35,112 nucleotides of DNA from an uncultured bacterium. GTDB lineage: Bacteria > Patescibacteriota > Minisyncoccia > Moranbacterales > GWC2-37-73. Of this stretch, positions 1-7,245 are shown piece by piece. Where the stretch lies: assembly GCA_903824515.1 (NCBI GenBank), contig CAIJXA010000119.1, forward strand, positions 1-35,112, read 5' to 3'. The notes under the pieces are model-generated. The model did not search any database. It saw nothing but the letters and a program-made list of their open reading frames with translations, and was not told where the DNA came from. Position 1 is the first letter of the stretch. Each line of letters opens with the position of its first letter. The translations under genes and the position numbers were made by a program.

Positions 1-129
1 AAAATCCACATCACTATCATCAGTTGGCTTTCCCCAAGCATAAGAACCGAAAAGAATAATTTTTTCCGGTGCAAATTCTTTCACAATCTGATCTTTGATG
101 ATTGAAATTTCTTTTTCATATTTACCCAT
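1..129 (-). CDS. Nucleotidyltransferase domain protein (MNT/NTP_transf_2-like), N-terminal fragment truncated by window edge
   Basis: Reverse strand reads MGKYEKEISIIKDQIVKEFAPEKIILFGSYAWGKPTDDSDVDF; GSYAWG...DSDVDF is the nucleotidyltransferase GS-x(n)-DxD motif. Confidence 0.8.
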   Translation of the reverse strand, partial: MGKYEKEISIIKDQIVKEFAPEKIILFGSYAWGKPTDDSDVDF

Positions 130-204
130 AATTATATTATACAAAAAGCAAGCAAAAATGCAACCATTTCTAATTTTCTCAAAAATACCCTATACTGAGT
201 TTAT

Positions 205-972
205 ATGGAAACTTCAACTTTTATTTTGGAAAAAGATTTTGCCTCGCAGGGCTTTACGCATATTATTGGAACTGACGAAGTCGGTCGCGGGCCACTTTGT
301 GGACCGGTGGTGGCGTGTGCGGCGATGTATCGAGGCAGTGGATTTCCGGAGCTAAGCTCCGGAGTACCGGAGCTTAGCTCCGAGGAGCGCAAAAAATGGG
401 ATTTGATTCGTGATTCGAAAAAGCTTTCCGAAAAACAGCGGGAAGAAATCTTTGACTTTATTGGCGAGCATTTTTATCTTGGCATCGGACTTTGCGACCA
501 CGAAACGATTGACCGCATCAATATTTTGGAAGCCAGTTTCTTGGCAATGAAAAAAGCAATTCAGGCACTGCTGCGTCAAATTCCAAATGACAAATTGCAA
601 ATTCCAAATAAATTTCAAGAAACAAATAACAATAATCAAAATTCAAACACCAAAGAAAATCTAGATTCTAAAATCTATAATCTAAAATCTATCATCTTGG
701 TCGATGGCAATAAAATTATCCCAAATCTTTCTATGGAGCAATATGCCGTGATTGGAGGGGACAAGTTGGTCAAATCAATTTCGGCTGCTTCGATTGTGGC
801 AAAAGTGACCAGGGATAGAATGATGAAGGAGTTTGCAATTTTGTATCCACAATACGGCATGGAAAAGCATATGGGATATGGCACGAAGGTTCATATGGAG
901 GCTTTGCTCGAGCATGGACCTTGTCCGATTCACCGAAAATCTTTTGGACCAGTCAAGAGGCTGTTACATTGA
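205..972 (+). CDS. rnhB: Ribonuclease HII
   Basis: IIGTDEVGRGPLCGPVVACA, DSKKLSEKQRE, ILVDGNK, SISAASIVAKVTRDRMM, HMGYGT are RNase HII signatures. Carries two non-canonical internal segments. Confidence 0.95.
   Translation: METSTFILEKDFASQGFTHIIGTDEVGRGPLCGPVVACAAMYRGSGFPELSSGVPELSSEERKKWDLIRDSKKLSEKQREEIFDFIGEHFYLGIGLCDHETIDRINILEASFLAMKKAIQALLRQIPNDKLQIPNKFQETNNNNQNSNTKENLDSKIYNLKSIILVDGNKIIPNLSMEQYAVIGGDKLVKSISAASIVAKVTRDRMMKEFAILYPQYGMEKHMGYGTKVHMEALLEHGPCPIHRKSFGPVKRLLH
347..382. repeat. Nested palindromic repeat CGGAGCTAAGCTCCG-N6-CGGAGCTTAGCTCCG inside rnhB
   Basis: Two 15-nt arms that are exact reverse complements of each other, each itself a 7-bp odd palindrome; the same arms recur at 1068-1100. 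Confidence 0.9.
577..700. repeat. Low-complexity tract of (CAAATTCCAAA)n followed by (AATCTAGATTCTAAAATCT)n, embedded in rnhB
   Basis: Encodes QIPNDKLQIPNKFQETNNNNQNSNTKENLDSKIYNLKS between the helix and the conserved ILVDGNK; same two-part composition as 7866-7980. Confidence 0.8.
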
Positions 973-992
973 TACATTGTTACATTGTTTTG
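963..992 (-). repeat. Period-8 satellite AACAATGT (reverse orientation), overlapping the rnhB stop codon
   Basis: Reverse complement reads aacaatgtaacaatgtatcaatgtaac. Confidence 0.7.
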
Positions 993-1067
993 AAAAAATA
1001 ACAATGACGATAATTTGGCAAACTGATGAAATAATACCGAATTAACTAAATCAGTGTTATATTGGGA

Positions 1068-1100
1068 CGGAGCTAAGCTCCGATTCGGAGCTTAGCTCCG
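1068..1100. repeat. Second copy of the CGGAGCTAAGCTCCG / CGGAGCTTAGCTCCG nested palindrome (intergenic)
   Basis: Identical 15-nt arms with a 3-nt spacer (ATT). Confidence 0.9.
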
Positions 1101-1149
1101 GGATAGTAAACTACAACTAATTAAGTTAAGTTGGTATAATCCAGCAATT

Positions 1150-1189
1150 TAACAATGTAACAATATGGCAATGTGACAATGTGGCAAGG
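1150..1189 (+). repeat. Period-8 satellite taacaatg/taacaata/tggcaatg/tgacaatg/tggcaagg
   Basis: Five consecutive 8-nt units read directly. Confidence 0.8.
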
Positions 1190-1304
1190 CTTGCTAGAAA
1201 TAAAAATCCGTGTTAAGCTAGTCATTGATTATATGGTAGAAAGTCAGGATGTGGAAATGGACTATTAACCATCTAACAATGTAACAATTTAGCAATATAA
1301 TTTT

Positions 1305-1505
1305 ATGTCAGTACCAAAACAGAGGCACACTAAACAACGCCGTGACGCCAAGCGGGATCGTTTTGCAATCGCACCAATTGCGACTCAAACTTGTCCAAAA
1401 TGTGGCGGCGCCAAGCTTCCTCACCGTGTTTGCACAACTTGCGGAACCTATAAGGGCAAAGAAGTTATCGACACACTTAAAAAAACCATTAAGAAACAAA
1501 AATAA
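1305..1505 (+). CDS. rpmF: 50S ribosomal protein L32
   Basis: 66 aa MSVPKQRHTKQRRDAKR... with CPKCG/CTTCG zinc ribbon and KGKEVI. Confidence 0.95.
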   Translation: MSVPKQRHTKQRRDAKRDRFAIAPIATQTCPKCGGAKLPHRVCTTCGTYKGKEVIDTLKKTIKKQK

Positions 1506-1550
1506 AAAGCGACTCGAAACAACGAATTACATCAGAATCTTCGAATGTAT

Positions 1551-1700
1551 TTCCTTCCCCCTTTAGAAAAGGGGGACTCGCCTCGATTCGATAAAGCATC
1601 TCATTGAGTCGAAGCGGGTTGAGGGGGATTTGAAAAACTAGCTGAGATAAAGAAATTTTTTCAAATCTCTCCTAGTCTCTCTTTTCTAAAGAGAGGAGCA
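1551..1700. repeat. MITE-like inverted repeat (CCCCCTTTAGAAAAGGGGG ... CTCTCTTTTCTAAAGAGAGGAG) carrying a nested insertion
   Basis: Left arm CCTTTAGAAAAGG...GAGGGGGATTTGAAAAA and right arm TTTTTCAAATCTCTCC...CTTTTCTAAAG; homologous to 33104-33200. Confidence 0.85.
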
Positions 1701-1753
1701 ATACAATTTTGTAGATTCGTATAGGTTTCGTAGTTTCGAATCGGTAAACAAAC

Positions 1754-2272
1754 ATGGCAAATAGACATCTTCAACGATCAGTAGCAATGCAAGCTCTTTT
1801 TGAATGGGATTTTCAAGGTTGTAAAGATGAAAATATTGAGGAAATTATCGCTCATAATGTTGCTGAGTTTGCTCCAGGAATGGAGCAATGCGAATTCACG
1901 CAAGCCTTAATATCTGGAACACTTGAAAACAAAGACGGCATTGATATGCTCATTGAAAAGTGTGCGCCAGAATGGCCACTTGATCAGGTAACTATCATTG
2001 ATCGAAACATTTTGCGGCTTGGAATTTTCGAACTCATGTATGGAAATTACGGCGAAGTTCCTCCAAAGGTTGCAATCAATGAGGCAATTGAGCTTGCTAA
2101 GGCTTTTGGCGGTGACAGTAGCGCGCGTTTTGTTAATGGCGTCCTCGGAACAATCTACCGCGAGATGGGCGAGCCGATGAAAGATGACAAGAGCAAGAAA
2201 GATAAAGAGAGAGTTATTTCTACCGAAGTTGTGAAAGAAAAAGAAGAAGAGGAAAGAGAAGTTGTTGAATAA
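1754..2272 (+). CDS. nusB: Transcription antitermination factor NusB
   Basis: [20 protein letters not shown]...[13 protein letters not shown]...[30 protein letters not shown] is NusB. Confidence 0.95.
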   Translation: MANRHLQRSVAMQALFEWDFQGCKDENIEEIIAHNVAEFAPGMEQCEFTQALISGTLENKDGIDMLIEKCAPEWPLDQVTIIDRNILRLGIFELMYGNYGEVPPKVAINEAIELAKAFGGDSSARFVNGVLGTIYREMGEPMKDDKSKKDKERVISTEVVKEKEEEEREVVE

Positions 2273-2280
2273 TAAGTTAT

Positions 2281-2432
2281 TTTTTAAATTACAAATTACA
2301 AAATTCATCAGCTGATGAACAAATTCCAAACAAATCTCAAATTACAAAATTCAAATTCATAAAAATTTGTAAGTTGTCATTTGTGGATTTTATTTTGCTT
2401 GGTATTTGATATTTGGCATTTGTTATTTTTAT
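2281..2432. repeat. Low-complexity CAAATTCCAAA-type tract in inverted halves with a central perfect palindrome TTCATCAGCTGATGAA (2304-2319)
   Basis: Read directly: aaattacaaattacaaaattCATCAGCTGATGaacaaattccaaacaaatctcaaattacaaaattc ... ggtatttgatatttggcatttg. Confidence 0.75.
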
Positions 2433-2436
2433 ACAA

Positions 2437-3120
2437 ATGGTTCAGTCTTTAGCGAAAAAAATAGGTGTTTCCTTTAAGGAGATTTCTTTGCTTCAGCAGG
2501 CGGTCACTCATCGATCATATCTGAATGAAAATCGAACTTATGAACTCAATCACAATGAAAGATTGGAGTTTTTGGGTGATGCTGTGTTGGAACTTATTGT
2601 AACGCAGTATTTGTACGCAAAATTTTCCAATCCGGAAGGCGAACTGACGAGTTGGCGCAGCGCGCTGGTCAATGGGGAAATGTTGGCCAAAGTGGCGCAA
2701 GAAATCGGGGTGGAAAAATATTTGATGATGAGTCGCGGCGAAGCTAAAGATGTCGGACGCGCCAGGCAATATCTGCTAGCCAACGCCTTGGAAGCCATCA
2801 TTGGTGCGATCTATCTTGATCAGGGTTATGATGTGGCCAAAGAATTTGTGCTCACGCGGGTGGTGGTTAACTTGAAAGAAATTCTGGAGAAAAAACTTTA
2901 TCTTGATCCAAAAAGTTATTTTCAAGAAAGAGCCCAAGAGAGCAATAAGCTCACGCCATCTTATCGCGTGATGAAAGAATGGGGACCGGACCATGATAAA
3001 CATTTTGTGGTTGGTATTTTTTTGGGCAGCGACCTGGTGGCGGAAGGCGAAGGCAATTCCAAACAAGAAGCGCAAAGAGAAGCGGCTAGGATTGGGTTGG
3101 AAGTTAAGGGTTGGATTTAG
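2437..3120 (+). CDS. rnc: Ribonuclease III
   Basis: NERLEFLGDAVLELIVTQYLY, C-terminal dsRBD; ATG at 2437 preferred over TTG at 2413, which lies in repeat-like DNA. Confidence 0.95.
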   Translation: MVQSLAKKIGVSFKEISLLQQAVTHRSYLNENRTYELNHNERLEFLGDAVLELIVTQYLYAKFSNPEGELTSWRSALVNGEMLAKVAQEIGVEKYLMMSRGEAKDVGRARQYLLANALEAIIGAIYLDQGYDVAKEFVLTRVVVNLKEILEKKLYLDPKSYFQERAQESNKLTPSYRVMKEWGPDHDKHFVVGIFLGSDLVAEGEGNSKQEAQREAARIGLEVKGWI

Positions 3121-3149
3121 TATTCTTTTATATGAAAAAAGTTTATTAA

Positions 3150-3345
3150 TTAACTTTTCTTTTAATAGAAAAGTTATAAAAGAAATCCCGCACGTGCTTG
3201 TTGCTGGGGCAAAGACTTTACTCTTCGCTAAAAATTCCCGCTGCACTTTTTCCGCTGAAAAAGCACGCTTGAAATTTTCTTGACGCTCATCAATCGTCTT
3301 TTGCCTACGCACTGCGCAAAGTGCGGAGAGGGAATGCGAAAATGC
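3150..3345 (+). repeat. ~190-bp intergenic repeat family B, copy 1
   Basis: TTAACTTTTCTTTTAATAGAAAAGTTAtAAAAGAAATCCCGCACGTGCTTGTTGCTGGGGCAAAGACTTTACTCTTCGCTAAAAATTCCCGCTGC... near-identical to 8663-8849. Confidence 0.9.
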
Positions 3346-3367
3346 TGACTAGTTCTTGATTTATTTT

Positions 3368-3395
3368 GACTCGCAATTTTTGCGGGTCTTTTTTT
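3368..3395 (+). terminator. Rho-independent terminator downstream of rnc
   Basis: GACTCGCAA-TTT-TTGCGGGTC stem (one G-U pair) followed by TTTTTTT. Confidence 0.8.
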
Positions 3396-3411
3396 GAAAA
3401 AAAATTGAAAA

Positions 3412-3450
3412 AACAAGAAAAATCAGAGCCTGGCTCTGATTTTTCTTGTT
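3412..3450. terminator. Perfect 19-bp inverted repeat, probable bidirectional terminator between convergent rnc and pgm
   Basis: AACAAGAAAAATCAGAGCC-T-GGCTCTGATTTTTCTTGTT flanked by A-rich and T-rich tracts. Confidence 0.85.
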
Positions 3451-3467
3451 AATTTTTTTTTGAAAAT

Positions 3468-4892
3468 TTACTGCAAAGCTTCAACATTAACTGTTCCTGA
3501 TTCCCAGTTTACTTCACCATAGCTGCGCAAAAGTTTATTTAAATATTTTTTTAATTCGGCATATTTTTCCTGGGTCTGGGCTTCAAACTTAATTGTCAGA
3601 TAGGGCCCATTTTGCGAATAGCGTACCACAAACATGGAGTCATTTAGATTGAGTCTGACGCCATCACCAGCTCTTTCATCGCTGATAACTTCAGCTTGGG
3701 GGAAATCAATTTCCAAAACTTGGCTGATTTTTTCTATCAATAAAACTTTTTTGTCATCGGGGCAAGCAAGTTTTATTTCTGGACTGGAGATATATTTTGG
3801 CAGCTTAGCAACAACCTGGGAAAGGGTTTGATCGGTGTCGGCTAAATATCGCAGCAGTCGAAAAGTTGAATATGTTCCATCATCATGATTATAAAAATCT
3901 GCAGAAAAGAAAAAATGACCAGAAAGTTCACCAATGAAAGCGGCACCAACTTCTTGGTTTTTCTTTTTCAAAAATGAGTGACCTGTACGCCACATGAATG
4001 GAACGCCGCCGTTTTCTTTGATGGTGTCTTCAACCACTTTTGAACAAAGTGTGTTGTACATTATTTTTTCGCCTGGATGATCGCGCAAAACATCGGCGGC
4101 GAAAATTGCCACCAACACGTCATTCCAAATGATGCCGCCTTTTTCATCAACAATCCCAATGCGGTCGCCATCCGCATCATAGGTAAATCCAAGGTCGGCG
4201 CCTTCTTCCAAAACTTCTTTTTTGACTCTTTCTGCCACTACTGTTTCGGTTGGGTCTGGAGTTCCAAGGGGAAAAGTTGGATCAATTGTGCAGTTTCTTT
4301 CAATCACTTCGCAGCCAGCGCCTCGCAGCATTTCTGGAACAATCACGCCAGCAGTGGTGTTTCCAGAATCAATCAGCACTTTGAATTTCTTCTTAATAGG
4401 AAGTCTTTTGCTGATATCTTCAAAATAGGCTTTTGAAACATCTATTTTTTCAATCTTGCCTGGTTGTGCACCTTGTTCATAATCTTCTTCCTGCACCATT
4501 TTGCAAAGTGCTTGCATGCCATCACTGACCAATGTTTCAGAAAAATCAATTGCAAATTTAAAACCATTATATTCCGGAGGATTGTGTGAGGCCGTCACAA
4601 AAGCGCCCCCCTTGATGCTCAGATAATATTGCGACCAATAAAAAGTTCCTACCATAGTAAGTCCAATGTCGACAGTATCAATACCAGCCCAAACAAAGCC
4701 GCGAATCAGCGCATCGCTGTATGCCTGGCTAGTTGCTCTGCAATCTCTGCCAACAACTGCTTTGGTGATGCTGTGTCTTTTCATGTAGGTTCCATGGGCG
4801 CGTCCGATGTGTTCCACGATTGCTGGATTAAGATCTTGCTCGACGATGCCACGAAGGTCGTAGCCGCGAAACATGGAGGGGTTTATTTTCAT
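3468..4892 (-). CDS. Phosphomannomutase/phosphoglucomutase
   Basis: FRGYDLRGIV, GGAFVTASHNPPEYNGFK (phosphoserine loop), FTYDADGDRIGIVDEKG (metal loop), GELSGHFFF. Confidence 0.93.
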   Translation of the reverse strand: MKINPSMFRGYDLRGIVEQDLNPAIVEHIGRAHGTYMKRHSITKAVVGRDCRATSQAYSDALIRGFVWAGIDTVDIGLTMVGTFYWSQYYLSIKGGAFVTASHNPPEYNGFKFAIDFSETLVSDGMQALCKMVQEEDYEQGAQPGKIEKIDVSKAYFEDISKRLPIKKKFKVLIDSGNTTAGVIVPEMLRGAGCEVIERNCTIDPTFPLGTPDPTETVVAERVKKEVLEEGADLGFTYDADGDRIGIVDEKGGIIWNDVLVAIFAADVLRDHPGEKIMYNTLCSKVVEDTIKENGGVPFMWRTGHSFLKKKNQEVGAAFIGELSGHFFFSADFYNHDDGTYSTFRLLRYLADTDQTLSQVVAKLPKYISSPEIKLACPDDKKVLLIEKISQVLEIDFPQAEVISDERAGDGVRLNLNDSMFVVRYSQNGPYLTIKFEAQTQEKYAELKKYLNKLLRSYGEVNWESGTVNVEALQ

Positions 4893-4949
4893 AGGGTTTT
4901 TTGAGCTTATAGTTATTAGTACATGATTAGACTAGCAAAAATTGATGTT

Positions 4950-7118
4950 TTATTCAAGGTGCACATTGGTGGCAAACTTTGCCAGCTCTTTTTTCAGGAG
5001 CGGATACCTTGAAAGTGTCGGGCTGTTTTTCAAAAGTTCGAGCGCCTTTTGGCGAGAAATTTCGATGAGTTTCACGTTGCCAAGATGCTGCATAGCAATA
5101 TCAGGTAGCCCCGATTGGCGCACGCCAAGAAATTCTCCCGGACCTCGCAATTTCAAATCGGCTTCGGCAATTTCAAAACCGTTGTTGGTTTTTTCCATCG
5201 TGGCCAGACGCAATCTCGATTTGACAGTGCTCTTGGAAGCGAGCAAAAAGCAATATGATTGCAATTGACTGCGACCAACGCGCCCTCTGAATTGATGAAG
5301 CTGCGAAAGTCCAAAACGGTCAGCATCTTCAATGATAATCACGGTTGCATTTGGAACATCGATACCAACTTCAACGACAGAAGTGGCGACCAAAATGTCA
5401 TATTTTTTATTTTTGTAATCTGCCATAACGGCCTCTTTTTCTTTCGCTTTGAGTTTGCCATGCAGCAGCCCCAATGAAAGTTCTGGAAAAATATCGCGAG
5501 AAAGTCGCTCGTGTTCCTGGGTGGCAGCCTTGAGTTCTGCCAGTTTTTCAGATTCTTCGACCAGGGGAAAGATTATAAAAACTTGATGACCTTTAGCGAC
5601 TTGGCTTCTGACAAAAGCATAAACCTCTTTGCGTTTGCTCGGCAGAATTATTTTGGTGATGATGGGTTTGCGATTTTTTGGCATCTCATCCAGCAAAGAC
5701 AAATCAAGATTGCCAAAATAGGCCATGGTCAAAGTGCGCGGAATCGGCGTGGCAGTCATGGTTAAAAGATGAGGGATTTTGCCTGGCAAGCCGTCATTGA
5801 TAGTTTCTATTTTTTGTTGCAAAAAGGCTCGCTGCGAAACGCCGAAGCGATGTTGTTCATCAATCACAACCAGGGCCAAATTTTTAAACCGCACATCCTT
5901 TTGAATAAGGGCATGCGTACCTATTAAAATATCTATGCGACCTTCTTTAATTTCACTTAGTAGCTCGTCTCTTTTTAATATTGCGTTTTTATCCTCTAAT
6001 ATTTTTGTATTTTGTTTGCCGGTTTGTAGGTTGGATGTCGTTTGTATTTTGTTTATTGTATTTTGTATGTTGTTTAGCTCTCGATATGAATTTGTCAGCA
6101 GCGCTATTTTTAGCTCATTATTTTTAAATAGTGCACAAAACGTGTCATAGTGTTGCTTGGCCAAAACTTCGGTTGGCGCCATGAAGGCTGTTTGAAATTT
6201 TGCCTGAGCCGTTTGCAGGCTGGCCAGCGCAGCCACAATAGTTTTTCCGGAGCCAACATCGCCATTAAGCAGGCGGTTCATGGGGCGGGTTTTCCCCAGG
6301 TCTTTGAGGATTTCAAAAGAAGCTTTGCGCTGAGCATTGGTGAGAGCAAAGGGCAAGGAGGTTGTAAACTTTGAAATGAGTTTTTCTTCAAAAGGAATTT
6401 TGACGCAGGCTTCTTTTTCCCAATTGGCTTTGACTTTCAGGGATGCAAGCTGAACCGTCAGCATATTTTGAAAAGCAAATCTTTTTTGAGCCAGTAAATA
6501 TTGATGTTCATTTTGGGGAAAATGAATATATTGCAGGGCAGTTTTGATTGAAGGCAGATGGAGCTCCTGCAAAATATCCTCAGGAATAGGATCTTGAATT
6601 TCCAAATCTAATTTAAAAATATTTTGCATTTGCCAACGAATCCATTTGGAAGTCAATCCTTCAGTTTCTGGATAAATCGGGACCAAGCGGCCGGTGTTGG
6701 TCGGCTCGCGCGATGAAAGTTCCCAGGCCGGATTGGAAAAATAGAAACCATTTTTGTCTTCCAAGACTTTGCCGGAAAGGCGCACACCCTTGCCGATTGT
6801 CAGAGAATCGCTGACATAGGGTTGATTGAACCATATTGCCCGCACACTGCCAGTATCATCAGCAACATAGCATTCCGTGATCATTATTTTTTTCTTCCAA
6901 GTGCGGACGAGTTTGCTCGTTGAAATTTCTCCCATAATAGTCGCACTTTGACCAGCAATAATGGAGTCAATCTCAATGCGCTCGCTATAGTCTTCATAGC
7001 GAAAAGGGAAATGGAAAAGAAAATCACCCACCGTTGTGACGTTGATTTTTTTCAAAATCTCGCCATACTTCTGATTAATGCGCGGGATTGTTTGGATTTT
7101 TGCATTGAAGATGTCCAT
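4950..7118 (-). CDS. recG: ATP-dependent DNA helicase RecG
   Basis: NGDVGSGKTIVAALA, VIDEQHRFGVSQR, TMTATPIPRTLTM, VATSVVEVGIDVPNATVIIIEDADRFGLSQLHQFRGRVGRS. Confidence 0.96.
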   Translation of the reverse strand: MDIFNAKIQTIPRINQKYGEILKKINVTTVGDFLFHFPFRYEDYSERIEIDSIIAGQSATIMGEISTSKLVRTWKKKIMITECYVADDTGSVRAIWFNQPYVSDSLTIGKGVRLSGKVLEDKNGFYFSNPAWELSSREPTNTGRLVPIYPETEGLTSKWIRWQMQNIFKLDLEIQDPIPEDILQELHLPSIKTALQYIHFPQNEHQYLLAQKRFAFQNMLTVQLASLKVKANWEKEACVKIPFEEKLISKFTTSLPFALTNAQRKASFEILKDLGKTRPMNRLLNGDVGSGKTIVAALASLQTAQAKFQTAFMAPTEVLAKQHYDTFCALFKNNELKIALLTNSYRELNNIQNTINKIQTTSNLQTGKQNTKILEDKNAILKRDELLSEIKEGRIDILIGTHALIQKDVRFKNLALVVIDEQHRFGVSQRAFLQQKIETINDGLPGKIPHLLTMTATPIPRTLTMAYFGNLDLSLLDEMPKNRKPIITKIILPSKRKEVYAFVRSQVAKGHQVFIIFPLVEESEKLAELKAATQEHERLSRDIFPELSLGLLHGKLKAKEKEAVMADYKNKKYDILVATSVVEVGIDVPNATVIIIEDADRFGLSQLHQFRGRVGRSQLQSYCFLLASKSTVKSRLRLATMEKTNNGFEIAEADLKLRGPGEFLGVRQSGLPDIAMQHLGNVKLIEISRQKALELLKNSPTLSRYPLLKKELAKFATNVHLE
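5975..6088. repeat. ACAAAATACAA-type low-complexity tract embedded in recG
   Basis: Reverse strand: aacatacaaaatacaataaacaaaatacaaacgacatccaacctacaaaccggcaaacaaaatacaaaaatatta; encodes YRELNNIQNTINKIQTTSNLQTGKQNTKILEDKNAILK. Confidence 0.75.
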
Positions 7119-7124
7119 GGCTTA

Positions 7125-7130
7125 ATTATA
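7125..7130 (-). promoter_or_regulatory. Predicted -10 (TATAAT) for recG, 6 nt upstream of ATG
   Basis: Reverse strand ...CCGTATAATTAAGCCATGGAC. Confidence 0.55.
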
Positions 7131-7191
7131 CGGTATAAAAGATGAAGGAGAAAGCTGGGTGTTTTTGTTTTAAAAATTATTTAGCACAGAA

Positions 7192-7220
7192 TTGACCAAA
7201 CCCCTAAAAAGGCGTAGGAT
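7192..7220 (+). promoter_or_regulatory. Predicted promoter of U32 peptidase gene (TTGACC-N17-TAGGAT)
   Basis: Direct match at 7192-7197 and 7215-7220; a GAAGGA Shine-Dalgarno-like motif precedes ATG 7246. Confidence 0.45.
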
Positions 7221-7245
7221 AGACTATACAGAAGGAAATGAAATT

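Noticed and set aside
95-355. ORF 95..355 overlapping rnhB start
   Set aside because: Out-of-frame overlap with rnhB and the divergent promoter region; no recognisable protein.
1551-1700. Considered as a simple rho-independent terminator for rpmF
   Set aside because: Too long, bipartite, and with a homologous copy at 33104-33200 in the ileS leader, so better described as a dispersed inverted-repeat element (it may still terminate).
2993-3283. ORF 2993..3283 (+) as a membrane protein
   Set aside because: Out of frame with rnc and then reading through repeat family B; hydrophobic stretch is a by-product.
2776-3312. Minus-strand 178-aa ORF overlapping rnc and repeat B
   Set aside because: Antisense to a clearly conserved RNase III; its other part is repeat sequence.
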